A DNA stretch of 64,000 nucleotides from Bryobacterales bacterium (GCA_016713735.1 JADJOP010000034.1:248001-312000), one strand, 5' to 3'; positions 45,874 through 54,719 are shown, numbered from the stretch's first letter. The notes: generated by a model not told the origin, from the sequence alone. A program made the numbers and translations.

Positions 45874-46310
45874 CCGATGCGCTTGGCGAAGGCTTCGTAG
45901 CTGCCGGGGGCGCGGTGGTTCATCCACTCAATGAAGCGCTTGGCGACCTTCTCCAGGTTGTGGAACGCGAGCGGATCGATGTTGGCCTTGCGCATTTCGG
46001 GCAGCACCTTTTCCAGGCGCACATACACCAGCAGAAGCTCGCGCGTGTTCTCAAAGAAGATCTCATCGAACAGGACGCCCGCCGTGATGAACGACGCGCA
46101 CATCTCCCAATAGCTCACCACCTGCCGGTACATCGCGTTCTCAGGCGAACCGGGGGGCCACTTCTCCAATGCCTCGGCCCAGGTTTGGGGGCGGAAATTG
46201 GCGGTGAACCAGGCGCGGGCCTCGCGCAGCTTCGATTCGCGGCGGAGTTCGTAGAGGCGCAGGACAAGGTTGACATCGTCGTAGGTGACCTGCGTGCGAG
46301 TGGGAGGCAT
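45870..46310 (-). CDS. Conserved hypothetical protein
   Basis: Protein of 146 residues. The start at 46310 (MPPTRTQVTYDD) leaves 10 bases to the upstream gene. It is predicted all-helical, with no signal peptide. 'ENAMYRQVVSYWEMCASFIT' and 'LLVYVRLEKVLPEMRKAN' give a DUF4760-like impression, but this is not secure. Last gene of the leftward MarR-led operon. Confidence 0.6.
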   Translation of the reverse strand: MPPTRTQVTYDDVNLVLRLYELRRESKLREARAWFTANFRPQTWAEALEKWPPGSPENAMYRQVVSYWEMCASFITAGVLFDEIFFENTRELLLVYVRLEKVLPEMRKANIDPLAFHNLEKVAKRFIEWMNHRAPGSYEAFAKRIG

Positions 46311-46320
46311 AGGGTCCAGT

Positions 46321-47103
46321 TTACCGTTTCCCCGCGAAGAGCCGTTTGAGGAGACCGGTCTTTTCGGCGGCGATCCCGAGGCGGTCGAGGATGGGCTGGG
46401 CGGCGGCGTGGTCGAGCGGCTTGGCCTTGTCCAGCGCGTCGTCGGCCTCGCGAATGCGGCAGGCGCGGTGGACTTCATACCAGGACTCTTCGAGAGTGCG
46501 CTCGAAGTGCAGGCGATGCTGCCAGGTGTTGCGGCCGTCGATCACGTCGAAGACATCGCGATAGGAAAGGGGATCGGCCGAGGGGTGTTGTTCAACCTCG
46601 GCGCCGAGCGCGCGGCCGTAGCGGGCGAGCAGTCCGGTGGACCAGTCGTCGAGCTTGGCGCGCAGCAGCTCTTCAGTGCGCGCGCGGAGTTTTTCCGCTG
46701 TGGCCGGGTCGAGGCGCATGATGCGAGCGGCTTCCGGGATCGAGTAACCGAAGCTCTCCAGCCACGCCGCCTGGCGCTCAATGGCGGTAAGCGGGGCGAG
46801 CGCTTCCTGGACGACGGCGAGATCGGGCGGGCTGCCGGCGGCGGGTTGCGCGGTGAATTCCAGGACGAGCGGGCGCAGCGTGTCGAGGAACTCGCGCTCG
46901 GTCATCGGCTGCATGGCCTGGAGCGGTGAGGCGGTGGGGGTGCGCAGGCGCTCGATGAGGGCGAAGAGCTGGTCGTCGCCGCCACCGTAGTGCCGTAGCA
47001 GCCGCCGCAGGGGAGGCACGAAGGTGCGCGCGAAGTGTCGCCAGCCGGGGGCGTTTCCCTGACGGCAGTCGACGATCATGTCGAAACAGGTGTAGATGGC
47101 CAA
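46321..47103 (-). CDS. Sigma-factor-like protein of unknown function
   Basis: Protein of 260 residues with a TTG start (AAGGAA 11 bases ahead); ATG at 47079 is an alternative. The N-terminus 'FDMIVDCRQGNAPGWRHFAR' resembles sigma region 2 of extracytoplasmic-function factors. A later segment, 'LTAIERQAAWLESFGYSIPE' followed by 'AARIMRLDPATAEKLRAR', resembles a region 4 helix-turn-helix, but the spacing and extra C-terminal 110 residues differ from ordinary sigma factors. It lies between the ALDH and a hypothetical protein. DNA binding is plausible, not shown. Confidence 0.55.
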   Translation of the reverse strand: MAIYTCFDMIVDCRQGNAPGWRHFARTFVPPLRRLLRHYGGGDDQLFALIERLRTPTASPLQAMQPMTEREFLDTLRPLVLEFTAQPAAGSPPDLAVVQEALAPLTAIERQAAWLESFGYSIPEAARIMRLDPATAEKLRARTEELLRAKLDDWSTGLLARYGRALGAEVEQHPSADPLSYRDVFDVIDGRNTWQHRLHFERTLEESWYEVHRACRIREADDALDKAKPLDHAAAQPILDRLGIAAEKTGLLKRLFAGKR

Positions 47104-47121
47104 GCGGAACGGTTCCTTACG

Positions 47122-48654
47122 TTAGTCCAGATCGAATGAGATGCCCTGAGCGAGCGGGAGTTCGCTCGAATAATTGATGGTAACGGTTTGGCGGCGCATA
47201 TAGGATTTCCAGGAGTCGGAGCCGGACTCGCGTCCGCCGCCGGTGTCCTTCTCACCGCCAAACGCGCCGCCGATCTCAGCGCCGCTGGTGCCGATGTTGA
47301 CGTTGGCGATACCGCAGTCGGAGCCGCGCGGGCTGAGGAAGGTTTCGGCGTGGCGCAGGCTGGCGGTGAAGATGGCCGAGCTGAGCCCCTGCGGAACGGC
47401 GTTGTGCCAGGCCAGGGCCTCGTCGACGTGGTCAAACGGGATGACGTGGAGCAAAGGCGCGAAGATCTCCTCGCGCACAATGGGCATGTTCGCCCGTGAG
47501 CGGAGAAGGGCCGGGGTGACGAAGCATCCGCCTGGAAGCCCGGCGCGGCGTTCACCGCCGTGGATCAGTTCCGCGCCTTGCGCACGGGCCTCGGCGATGG
47601 CTGCCAGCATGCGGTCGACGGCATCCGGCGAGATGAGCGGACCCATGAGCGTGGCCGCATCCAGCGGATCGCCGATGGGGATCTGGGCGTAGGCGCGCGT
47701 CAGGCGGTCGAGAAAGTCGCGCTCAATGGAACGGTGGAGAAAAAGGCGGCGGATGGAGGTGCAGCGCTGGCCCGCCGTGCCGACAGCGCCGAAGAGCACG
47801 GCGCGCAGGGCGAGATCGAGGTCGGCATCCTCCATCAGGATGACGCCGTTGTTGCCGCCCAGTTCGAGCAGGGTGCGGCCAAGGCGCCGCCCGACCACTT
47901 CGGCCACGCGGCGGCCCATGGCCGTGGACCCGGTGGCGGAGATGAGCGGCAGGCGCGCATCGGCCAGCATCGGCTCGCCGATCTCCTCCACGCCGCCGAC
48001 GACGAGCGAGAAGACGCCGGCGAAGCCATGCCGCGCCAGCACGCGGTGAGCGATGTGTTGCACGGCGAGCGCGGTGAGCGGCGTACGCGGCGAGGGTTTC
48101 CAGATCACGCAATCGCCGCAGACGGCGGCCAGCATGGCGTTCCATGCCCACACGGCGACGGGGAAGTTGAACGCGGTGATCACGCCGACGCGGCCCAACG
48201 GGTGCCACTGCTCGTAGAGGCGATGGCCGGGCCGCTCGCTGGGCATGGTGAGGCCGTAGAGCTGGCGCGAGAGGCCGACCGCGAAGTCGGCAATGTCGAT
48301 CATCTCCTGCACTTCGCCGCGGCCTTCGGCGAGGATCTTGCCCATCTCCAGCGTGACCAGTGCGCCGAGGTCGTCCTTCACGGCGCGCAGTTCCTCGCCG
48401 AACTCGCGCACGATCTCGCCGCGTTTGGGCGCCGGGTGGAGCCGCCAGCGCAGCCACACCTCGCCCACCTCCTCCATGATGCGCTCATAGTCGGCGCGTG
48501 AGGCCTGTCGGACGCGAGCCAGAGGTTGGCCGCTGGCCGGGTTGAAGGGCTGCAGTTCGGGGCCTGTCGTGGCGAGCCAGCCGAGCCCGCAGGCGCCGGG
48601 GTTGGTGGCGTCCAGGTGGAGCCGGGAGAGGATGTCGTGCGCGTGGGAAGACAT
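47122..48654 (-). CDS. ALDH7-family aldehyde dehydrogenase (aminoadipate semialdehyde dehydrogenase-like)
   Basis: Enzyme of 510 residues. Catalytic Cys at about 298 ('AVGTAGQRCTSIRRLFLH'), general base Glu at about 264 ('LLELGGNNGVILMED') and oxyanion Asn at about 163 ('AFNFPVAVWAW') are in place. The C-terminal 'EIGGAFGGEKDTGGGRESGS' and 'DSWKSYMRRQT' are distinctive of the ALDH7 group, which oxidises alpha-aminoadipic semialdehyde (piperideine-6-carboxylate) in lysine degradation. No other lysine-catabolism gene is adjacent, so the exact substrate is tentative. Confidence 0.9.
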   Translation of the reverse strand: MSSHAHDILSRLHLDATNPGACGLGWLATTGPELQPFNPASGQPLARVRQASRADYERIMEEVGEVWLRWRLHPAPKRGEIVREFGEELRAVKDDLGALVTLEMGKILAEGRGEVQEMIDIADFAVGLSRQLYGLTMPSERPGHRLYEQWHPLGRVGVITAFNFPVAVWAWNAMLAAVCGDCVIWKPSPRTPLTALAVQHIAHRVLARHGFAGVFSLVVGGVEEIGEPMLADARLPLISATGSTAMGRRVAEVVGRRLGRTLLELGGNNGVILMEDADLDLALRAVLFGAVGTAGQRCTSIRRLFLHRSIERDFLDRLTRAYAQIPIGDPLDAATLMGPLISPDAVDRMLAAIAEARAQGAELIHGGERRAGLPGGCFVTPALLRSRANMPIVREEIFAPLLHVIPFDHVDEALAWHNAVPQGLSSAIFTASLRHAETFLSPRGSDCGIANVNIGTSGAEIGGAFGGEKDTGGGRESGSDSWKSYMRRQTVTINYSSELPLAQGISFDLD

Positions 48655-48675
48655 GGCGAATCGGTGCGGACGTCT

Positions 48676-49572
48676 TCAGGATAGCGGGGCGGAATGAGGA
48701 GAGGATGGGGTGGCAACGGGTTGTGCCAGCCAGGCAAAGCCCGCCGGCCCGGCGGCGAACGGGCGTCCGGCGCGGGCGGCCACGTGCGCCATGCGCTCCA
48801 GAATCGTGCTCTGGAAGGTTGGATCGTGCCATTCCAGAAACCCATGCCGCCGCGAGATGGCCTCGCTCTCCGGTCGCGTCGTGGCGCCGCGCGGCTTGGT
48901 GGAGCGTGCATGGAAGGGATCGGCGATGAGCGCCTCGGTGGTGGCATCGAGCGCGGCCTGGGTGAATGGCTCCGGGTGGCAGGGGAGGATAGGAGCGAGC
49001 GTGGCATGAACGAGGAGTCCGGCGGCGCGCAGCCGGACGATGGCGTCGAGGCGGGCTTCGAACGGGTCGCAGTGCGGTTCGTAGAGCCGGCGGATTTCAT
49101 CGCGGTTGGTGGTGAGGGAAAAGCTGACGCGGAGCGTGGTGCGTCGGGCCAACTCAATCAATCGGGGGAGGTCGCGCAGAATCAGGATGGCGCGCGTTTG
49201 CAGCGCGACGACTGCCGGAGGGTGGGCGATGAGGGCATCGAGCAGCGCCGGCATGTGCGGCTCGATCGCCTCGGCGGGCTGGTAGGGATCGACCGTCGGT
49301 GAGCAGTAGATGCGCTGCGCTGGCCGCAGCGCCCGGGCGAGCAGCGCGGCGGCGTTGTCCTTAAAGGTGGTGAACTGGCCCCAGCGGCGCCAGTCCTCCG
49401 GCTGGAGCCCGCCTTGCAGGCGCATCGTGGGCACGTAGCAGTAGGTGCAGGCGAACGTGCAGTTGCGCGCAGGGGTGAGCGAATGGGTGAAGCCGGCGGC
49501 GGCAATGAAGCCGGAGGTGCGGCTGAGAATCGTGCGTGCGTCGGCGCTGAGGATGCGGAAACGCTCGGGCAC
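48676..49572 (-). CDS. Radical SAM protein (SPL-like/PA0069 family)
   Basis: Protein of 298 residues with a GTG start. The radical SAM cluster motif CxxxCxxC is 'NCTFACTYCYVPTM'. Surrounding segments 'TPARNCTFACTYCYV' and 'YCSPTVDPYQPAE' match the Rv2578c/PA0069 branch, which resembles spore photoproduct lyase and is linked to DNA or nucleotide chemistry in some bacteria. It lies five bases after MarR and 21 before the ALDH, so it is the second gene of one operon. Confidence 0.85.
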   Translation of the reverse strand: MPERFRILSADARTILSRTSGFIAAAGFTHSLTPARNCTFACTYCYVPTMRLQGGLQPEDWRRWGQFTTFKDNAAALLARALRPAQRIYCSPTVDPYQPAEAIEPHMPALLDALIAHPPAVVALQTRAILILRDLPRLIELARRTTLRVSFSLTTNRDEIRRLYEPHCDPFEARLDAIVRLRAAGLLVHATLAPILPCHPEPFTQAALDATTEALIADPFHARSTKPRGATTRPESEAISRRHGFLEWHDPTFQSTILERMAHVAARAGRPFAAGPAGFAWLAQPVATPSSPHSAPLS

Positions 49573-49577
49573 GGTCT

Positions 49578-50048
49578 CTATTGTACGGACGGACCGCCGG
49601 CTGCGCGGGTGCGTTCACCCGAGGCCGGTGCGGCTAGCGCCAGCCGTTCACGGAAAAGACAAACGATGCCCGCTGCTTCGTCGCTCGTCATCTCACCAAA
49701 GAACGCCGCGGCCATTTCTGAGCGGAGGCGGGCAATGGCGCTGACTGTCCTTCGGCCTTTGGCCGTGATGTGGACGCGGTTGGCGCGCTTGTCGACGGAA
49801 TCCTTGCGGCGCTCAATGTAACCGGCTTCGTCGAGGCGGGTGAGAGCCCGGCCGGCATTGGTGCGGTCGACGGTGAGCCGGTTCGAAAGCGCGTCTTGCG
49901 CCGATGCGCCGCCGGCTGCCGCAAGCAGGGAGAGCAGGCGCGCCTCGGTGTGATTCAGGCCGAGCGTGGCAAAGCTCGTTTCAGCCAGCTGATAGCGCCG
50001 GCGGGCGAGTTCGCCGATGAGATCGAAGAGTTCGAGAGTGGCGCTCAT
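49578..50048 (-). CDS. MarR-family transcriptional regulator
   Basis: Protein of 156 residues with a winged helix core: 'FATLGLNHTEARLLSLLAAA' then 'LSNRLTVDRTNAGRALTRLD' and the wing 'ERRKDSVDKRANRVHITAKG'. It diverges from a methyltransferase gene, and a 14-bp perfect palindrome lies in the 76-base gap. It probably represses its own operon and the methyltransferase until a small ligand binds. Confidence 0.9.
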   Translation of the reverse strand: MSATLELFDLIGELARRRYQLAETSFATLGLNHTEARLLSLLAAAGGASAQDALSNRLTVDRTNAGRALTRLDEAGYIERRKDSVDKRANRVHITAKGRRTVSAIARLRSEMAAAFFGEMTSDEAAGIVCLFRERLALAAPASGERTRAAGGPSVQ

Positions 50049-50058
50049 GCGCGGTTCC

Positions 50059-50088
50059 TTGACGTGGCGGGTTGCCGTTTGTTATTCT
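50059..50088 (+). promoter_or_regulatory. Candidate sigma70-type promoter for the methyltransferase gene
   Basis: TTGACG (50059-50064) and TATTCT (50083-50088) are separated by 18 bases, an acceptable -35/-10 arrangement. The palindrome immediately follows, covering the predicted start site. Confidence 0.45.
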
Positions 50089-50089
50089 G

Positions 50090-50103
50090 TGCGTGCGCAC
50101 GCA
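50090..50103. promoter_or_regulatory. Perfect 14-bp palindrome, candidate MarR operator
   Basis: TGCGTGCGCACGCA reads the same on both strands and lies between the MarR-family gene and the methyltransferase gene, just after a candidate -10. A bound repressor would block transcription initiation. Confidence 0.6.
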
Positions 50104-50124
50104 TATAAGTGAGGATAGCGAACA

Positions 50125-50706
50125 ATGGACATCAACGCAATTGGTACATTGCTGGGACCGAGATTTGAAGTGGTGGCCGGCGACACGGCCAAGGCTCTGG
50201 AAGCGCTGGCTCTCGCGCCCGGAGCGCGCGTGCTCGATGTGGGCACCGGGAGCGGGCACAACGCGATCGTCCTCGCGGCGCTGGGGTTTGATGTGGTGAC
50301 GGGTGAACCGGCCGACGACCGGTCAATGTATGCGGGCCGGGAATGGTCCGAGAACGCGCGCAAGGCGGGTGTGCGGGAGCGGATCCGCTTTGAGCCCTTC
50401 GATGCGAGCGCGATGCCGTTTGAGAGCGAGGCGTTTGATGCGGTGTTTCTCTTCGGCATGTTGCACCATGCGCCCGAGGAGCGTCGGCCGGCTGTCATGA
50501 GCGAAGCCCTGCGGGTGGTGAAACAGGCCGGCGCGGTGGTGGTGTGCGAACCGGGCGCGGAGGTATTGAAGATGGTGCGGGTCGATGATCCCGGTCATCC
50601 GGAGGCAGCCAATCCGGCTGACTATCTCGTCGCGGAACAGGTGCGCGAGCAGCGGTTGCAGGGGAAGTGGATGGAGATCTACCTGTTTCGGAAGCCAGGC
50701 GCGTAG
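50125..50706 (+). CDS. Class I SAM-dependent methyltransferase
   Basis: Protein of 193 residues. SAM-binding motif I is 'ARVLDVGTGSGHNAIVLAAL', followed by 'FDAVFLFGMLHHAPEE' (motif IV-like) and 'GAVVVCEPGAEVL'. The fold resembles small-molecule (Methyltransf_11/25-type) methyltransferases. It is controlled in all likelihood by the divergent MarR protein. The substrate is unknown. Confidence 0.85.
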   Translation: MDINAIGTLLGPRFEVVAGDTAKALEALALAPGARVLDVGTGSGHNAIVLAALGFDVVTGEPADDRSMYAGREWSENARKAGVRERIRFEPFDASAMPFESEAFDAVFLFGMLHHAPEERRPAVMSEALRVVKQAGAVVVCEPGAEVLKMVRVDDPGHPEAANPADYLVAEQVREQRLQGKWMEIYLFRKPGA

Positions 50707-50747
50707 GGCAATCGGGGGCCGGCCGCGCGCGTTATGCTGTTGGGGCG

Positions 50748-52229
50748 ATGATCAAGCGGCGTTCGTTTCTGGGCAGCATGCTGGCGGCGGGGGCGGGATC
50801 GCGGGCGGTCGCCCAGAGCGCACGGCCCAACGTGTTGTTCCTCTCGGTGGACGACATGAACGACTGGGTGGGGTGCCTGGGTGGCTATCCGGGAGTGAAG
50901 ACTCCGAATATCGACGCCCTCGCCCGGCGGGGGGCGCTGTTTGCCGATGCGCATTGCTCGTCGCCCATCTGCAATCCTTCGCGGACCGCGCTGCTGACGG
51001 GGCAGGCTGCCTGGCGCACCGGGATCTACAACAACGACCAGCCGTGGCCGCCGCACATGCCGGACGTGAAAACCCTGCCACTCTACTTCAAGGAGAACGG
51101 CTACTACGTGGCCGGGGCGGGCAAGGTGTTTCATCATGTCGTGGGGCACAATCCGCCCTCGCAGTGGCACGAGTTCCAACTGCAGAAGTTCGATGATCCG
51201 TGGTACCGGCGTCCGGAATGGTATCCCTGGAACACGAAGATCCCGGCGCCGCCGGGGCATCCGTTTAACGATCTGCACGGCTTTCAGGGCGAGTTCGATT
51301 GGGGCGCGCTGCCGGGACGGAAAGAAGACGCTTACGGCGACATGGCGGCGGTCGGGTTTGGCCGGGAGTTCCTCCAGCGCGAACACACGAAACCGTTCTT
51401 TCTCGCCGTGGGGTTGTGGCACCCGCACATTCCGATGTATGCGCCGGAGGAGTTCTTCGCGCTGTATCCGCCGGACACGGTGAGGACGCCGAACGCGCCC
51501 GAGGATTATCTGGATGATGTTCCGGCGGTGGCCAAGAAGTTCGCCGCAGCGCGATTGGAGGAGCATGACCGCATCCGGCGCGAGGGCAAGTGGCGCGACG
51601 CGGTGCGGGCCTACCTGGCGTGCATGTCGTTTGCCGACCGCATGATTGGTTATCTGCTCGAAGCGCTGGAGCGGAGCGCGTACGCGAAGAACACGGTGGT
51701 CGTGTTGTGGAGCGACAACGGATGGCATCTGGGCGAGAAGCGGCACTGGCACAAGACGACGTTGTGGCAGCGATCGACGCATGTGCCGCTGGTGTTTGCC
51801 GGGCCGGGAGTGGCGCAGGCGGGGTCGGCGCGGAAGATGCCGGTGTCGCTGCTGGACATCTATCCCACGCTCGTGGACCTGTGCGGGTTGCCGAAGAAGG
51901 CGGGCTTGGATGGGGAGTCGCTCATGCCGCAGTTGCGCAACCCGGCAGCCGCGCGGCGACCGGCGGTGAGCACGCTCATGGGAAACAACCACGCCGTGAT
52001 TACGCAGCAGTGGCGCTACATCCGCTACCAGGACGGCAGCGAGGAGTTATACGACCGGGTGAAGGACCCTGAGGAGTTCCGCAACCTGGCGGGCCAGACA
52101 GAGGTGGCGGCGGTGAAGCAGGAACATGCGCGCTGGGTGCCGCAGATGAACGCGCCATTCGCGCTGGAGCGCAACGATTACGAGTTCAACTTCGAGCGGT
52201 ACGAGTTCAAGAAGAAGGCGAAGCGCTGA
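50748..52229 (+). CDS. Tat-exported type I sulfatase, iduronate-2-sulfatase-like
   Basis: Protein of 493 residues. The start at 50748 (MIKRRSFLGSML) gives a twin-arginine signal. The metal-binding Asp pair is in 'VLFLSVDDMNDWVGC', and the catalytic motif C-x-P-S-R is in 'SPICNPSRTALLTGQ', the Cys to be converted to formylglycine. 'HKTTLWQRSTHVPLVF' and 'LWSDNGWHLGEKRHW' are typical of this subfamily. It releases sulfate from glycan substrates. It lies 41 bases after the methyltransferase stop but is not obviously related. Confidence 0.9.
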   Translation: MIKRRSFLGSMLAAGAGSRAVAQSARPNVLFLSVDDMNDWVGCLGGYPGVKTPNIDALARRGALFADAHCSSPICNPSRTALLTGQAAWRTGIYNNDQPWPPHMPDVKTLPLYFKENGYYVAGAGKVFHHVVGHNPPSQWHEFQLQKFDDPWYRRPEWYPWNTKIPAPPGHPFNDLHGFQGEFDWGALPGRKEDAYGDMAAVGFGREFLQREHTKPFFLAVGLWHPHIPMYAPEEFFALYPPDTVRTPNAPEDYLDDVPAVAKKFAAARLEEHDRIRREGKWRDAVRAYLACMSFADRMIGYLLEALERSAYAKNTVVVLWSDNGWHLGEKRHWHKTTLWQRSTHVPLVFAGPGVAQAGSARKMPVSLLDIYPTLVDLCGLPKKAGLDGESLMPQLRNPAAARRPAVSTLMGNNHAVITQQWRYIRYQDGSEELYDRVKDPEEFRNLAGQTEVAAVKQEHARWVPQMNAPFALERNDYEFNFERYEFKKKAKR

Positions 52230-52250
52230 GGCGACCTCGCTCGAATGAGG

Positions 52251-52290
52251 GCCGTTTCAGCCCGGCTGCTCGCGGGCGGCCTGAAACGGC
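52251..52290. terminator. Inverted repeat between sulfatase and recA
   Basis: A perfect 10-bp repeat, GCCGTTTCAG (52251-52260) and CTGAAACGGC (52281-52290), can form a stem in both transcripts of the two convergent genes. Inner bases can add a few pairs. No T-tract is obvious, so it is a candidate bidirectional terminator. Confidence 0.55.
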
Positions 52291-52302
52291 AGTAGCGAAC
52301 CG

Positions 52303-53373
52303 CTATTTGCTGGATGCCTTGGCGGGCTTGGCGGCCGCGCCGCTGGATTCTATGACGGGGGCATCGGCCGCGGGGGGCGTGATCAGGCCGAGCTTGGTGC
52401 GCACCTCACTGTCGAGCTTGGCCAGGATGTCCGGGTTGTCCTTGAGGAACTGGCGCGAGTTTTCGCGGCCCTGGCCGATGCGCTCTCCGGAGTAGCTGAA
52501 CCAGGAGCCCGACTTTTCCACGATGTTCTGGGTGGTGGCGAGGTCGAGCAGGTCACCTTCACGCGAGATGCCATGGCCGTAGAGAATGTCGAACTCGGCT
52601 TCGCGGAAGGGCGGGGCGCACTTGTTCTTGACGACCTTGATCTTCGTGCGGTTGCCCACCACCTGTTCGCCGTCTTTGATGGCGGCGATACGGCGGATGT
52701 CGAGGCGGACGCTCGAATAGAACTTGAGGGCGCGGCCCCCGGTGGTGGTCTCCGGTGAGCCGAACATGACGCCGATCTTCTCGCGGATCTGGTTAATGAA
52801 AATCAGGCAGCCCTTGGACTTCGAAACGATGCCGGTGAGCTTGCGCATGGCCTGCGACATGAGGCGGGCCTGAACGCCGACAAAGCTGTCGCCCATCTCG
52901 CCGTCGAGCTCGGCCTTGGGGACGAGAGCGGCGACGGAGTCGACGATGAGGATGTCGACCGAGTTGGAGCTGATCAGCGCCGAGGTGATCTCCAGCGCCT
53001 GTTCCGCGTAATCGGGCTGCGAGACGAGGAGGTTATCGACATCGACGCCGAGCTTGGCGGCGTAAATGGGGTCCAGCGCGTGCTCGACGTCCACGAACGC
53101 GGCCACGCCGCCGGCGCGCTGGGCTTCGGCTACGGCCTGGAGGGCGACGGTGGTCTTACCGGACGACTCCGGGCCGTAGATCTCGCTGATGCGGCCTCGC
53201 GGGAAGCCGCCTATGCCGAGGGCGAAATCGACCGAGATCGAGCCCGTGGAGATGGCCTCGATGGGCATGACGGCTTCACGGGAGCCCAACCGCAGGATGG
53301 AACCTTTGCCAAACTGCTTCTCGATGTTGCCGAGCGCGGCGGCAAGGGCGCGCTGCTTTTCCTTCTCATCCAT
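52303..53373 (-). CDS. recA: Recombinase RecA
   Basis: Protein of 356 residues that catalyses homologous strand exchange and triggers the SOS response. Walker A 'IYGPESSGKTTVALQAVAEA', Walker B 'VDILIVDSVAALVPKAEL', 'LMSQAMRKLTGIVSKSKGC' and the loop-containing 'MFGSPETTTGGRALKFYSS' are all present. The C-terminal Ala/Lys-rich tail is typical. GGAGG lies ahead of the start. No LexA box was identified. Confidence 0.97.
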   Translation of the reverse strand: MDEKEKQRALAAALGNIEKQFGKGSILRLGSREAVMPIEAISTGSISVDFALGIGGFPRGRISEIYGPESSGKTTVALQAVAEAQRAGGVAAFVDVEHALDPIYAAKLGVDVDNLLVSQPDYAEQALEITSALISSNSVDILIVDSVAALVPKAELDGEMGDSFVGVQARLMSQAMRKLTGIVSKSKGCLIFINQIREKIGVMFGSPETTTGGRALKFYSSVRLDIRRIAAIKDGEQVVGNRTKIKVVKNKCAPPFREAEFDILYGHGISREGDLLDLATTQNIVEKSGSWFSYSGERIGQGRENSRQFLKDNPDILAKLDSEVRTKLGLITPPAADAPVIESSGAAAKPAKASSK

Positions 53374-53409
53374 GCGGGAGGGCCTCCAGTGTTGTTCGGG
53401 GGAATCTCA

Positions 53410-53415
53410 ATTATA
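53410..53415 (-). promoter_or_regulatory. Candidate -10 element of recA
   Basis: TATAAT on the minus strand lies 37 bases ahead of the recA start. A clear -35 was not found at 16-18 bases. Confidence 0.4.
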
Positions 53416-53440
53416 GCCTTGATGGGCGCTGCCAGCGCGA

Positions 53441-53914
53441 TTAGTCCATGTAGGGCATGGGGGGCACCTTGCCCAGCAGGCGGGCGTAGACGGTAAGGGC
53501 GCCGCGGTGGTGGGCGGTGTGGTCGTTGATGGCGCCGAAGATGGCGCAGCGGGGCATGCCGCCCATGATCGGTCCGGCGGGCAGCGGCGTGAGCCATTCC
53601 TCGTCAGAGTGGGCCTGGATGGCGGTGTGCGCGGCCTGGACGGACTTTTCAAACCAGGCCCGGGCGACGGCGATCGAGGTGCAGGCGCGGACCTCCTTTT
53701 CCAAGTTCTCGAAGTCCATGGAAAAGCCCTCGGGGGCGAAGGCCCCGGCGACAAACCAGTCGATGGTCTGGGCGACGTGGGCGATCTGGGCGGCGGCGGT
53801 GAACATGCCGTCCTTGGGGGTAAAGGCGGAATCGGCTTCCGCGAGTTCGCGCGTTGAGGTGTTGAAGAACTTGTGAGCAGCGGCGAGTTCGCCGGTGATG
53901 GTGTCTTTGATCAT
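53441..53914 (-). CDS. DinB-family protein
   Basis: Protein of 157 residues. The start at 53914 (MIKDTITGELAA) begins the four-helix DinB fold. Metal-binding His residues are in 'AAQIAHVAQTIDWFVAGAF' and 'AINDHTAHHRGALTVYARLL' (the latter with HTAHH). Members are metal-dependent thiol- or damage-response hydrolases or transferases of diverse function. It is just upstream of recA in the same orientation but has a promoter-like gap between. Confidence 0.85.
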   Translation of the reverse strand: MIKDTITGELAAAHKFFNTSTRELAEADSAFTPKDGMFTAAAQIAHVAQTIDWFVAGAFAPEGFSMDFENLEKEVRACTSIAVARAWFEKSVQAAHTAIQAHSDEEWLTPLPAGPIMGGMPRCAIFGAINDHTAHHRGALTVYARLLGKVPPMPYMD

Positions 53915-54005
53915 GGTAGGGGAAAGCCTCCGTGGGCTCCCATTGTGGACGAAGATACGGCGAAAGTCAAGCGCCAACAAACGGCCACTCTCTACCCGTG
54001 GTTCA

Positions 54006-54022
54006 CGCGGCCGGAGGCCGTG
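54006..54022 (-). other. Short GC hairpin after the PEP-CTERM gene
   Basis: CGCGGCC and GGCCGTG around a GGA loop form a 7-bp stem with one G-T pair just after the PEP-CTERM gene stop. It may be a weak Rho-independent or attenuating structure; no T-tract. Confidence 0.3.
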
Positions 54023-54025
54023 CCA

Positions 54026-54640
54026 CTACCTGCGGCGGCGTAGGTAGACCAGCAGCACTCCCGCGCCGACCAACGTGATGGTTGAGGGTTCGGGGACGTT
54101 TCCTCCGATCGGAGGCGGAACGACGGAGAATTCGATAATCGAGTAGGAGCCGCCGGGCGCGAACAAGGGGTTGTAGGCGTGAGAGTAGCGGAAGAAGTCG
54201 TAGAGGGTGCCAAGCGAGGCGGCGTCACCAGCGGCGGCATCGTCGATGATCGAGGGCCAGGCGTTATGGCCCGGGGCTGGCCCGTTGGCGCCGTTGGGGA
54301 AAACCTCGGAATAGCGCAGGCCGAGGACATCGGAGGCAAAGTCGTTGCTGACCCACATCACGAGGTCCATCTTGCTGTCCTGGTTGCGCTGCATGTAGCC
54401 GACGATCATGGCAGCGGTGGCGTTGAAGTCGACGCTGTGCTGCAACTGGAAGCGGCCGGAGGCGGGGACGACCGTGGTATTGAAGTAGATGTCGTCGTTG
54501 CCGGCGCCGTCGGTGGCATACATGGTGATGCCGTGGACGTCGTAGCCTTCCGTCGTTTGCAGTTGAAAATCGTAATTCAGCGTGGCGGCGTGCGCGGCGA
54601 CGGTGAGCAGCCCGGTGGCAAGGAGGTTCAGGATTCGCAT
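54026..54640 (-). CDS. PEP-CTERM sorting-signal exported protein
   Basis: Protein of 204 residues with a signal peptide (about 1-18) and a C-terminal sorting signal: 'VPEPSTITLVGAGVLLVYLRRRR', i.e. the VPEP motif, a membrane helix and a basic end. Such proteins are processed by exosortases and displayed on the surface or in biofilm matrix. The mature domain is of unknown function. It implies an exosortase elsewhere in the genome. Confidence 0.82.
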   Translation of the reverse strand: MRILNLLATGLLTVAAHAATLNYDFQLQTTEGYDVHGITMYATDGAGNDDIYFNTTVVPASGRFQLQHSVDFNATAAMIVGYMQRNQDSKMDLVMWVSNDFASDVLGLRYSEVFPNGANGPAPGHNAWPSIIDDAAAGDAASLGTLYDFFRYSHAYNPLFAPGGSYSIIEFSVVPPPIGGNVPEPSTITLVGAGVLLVYLRRRR

Positions 54641-54719
54641 GTACAGGTTAGTATTGAATCCCGAGATCGATGCGTCAACGCCTGGGCGTACCGGGACCTA
54701 CTCAAAACAACCTGACCGA

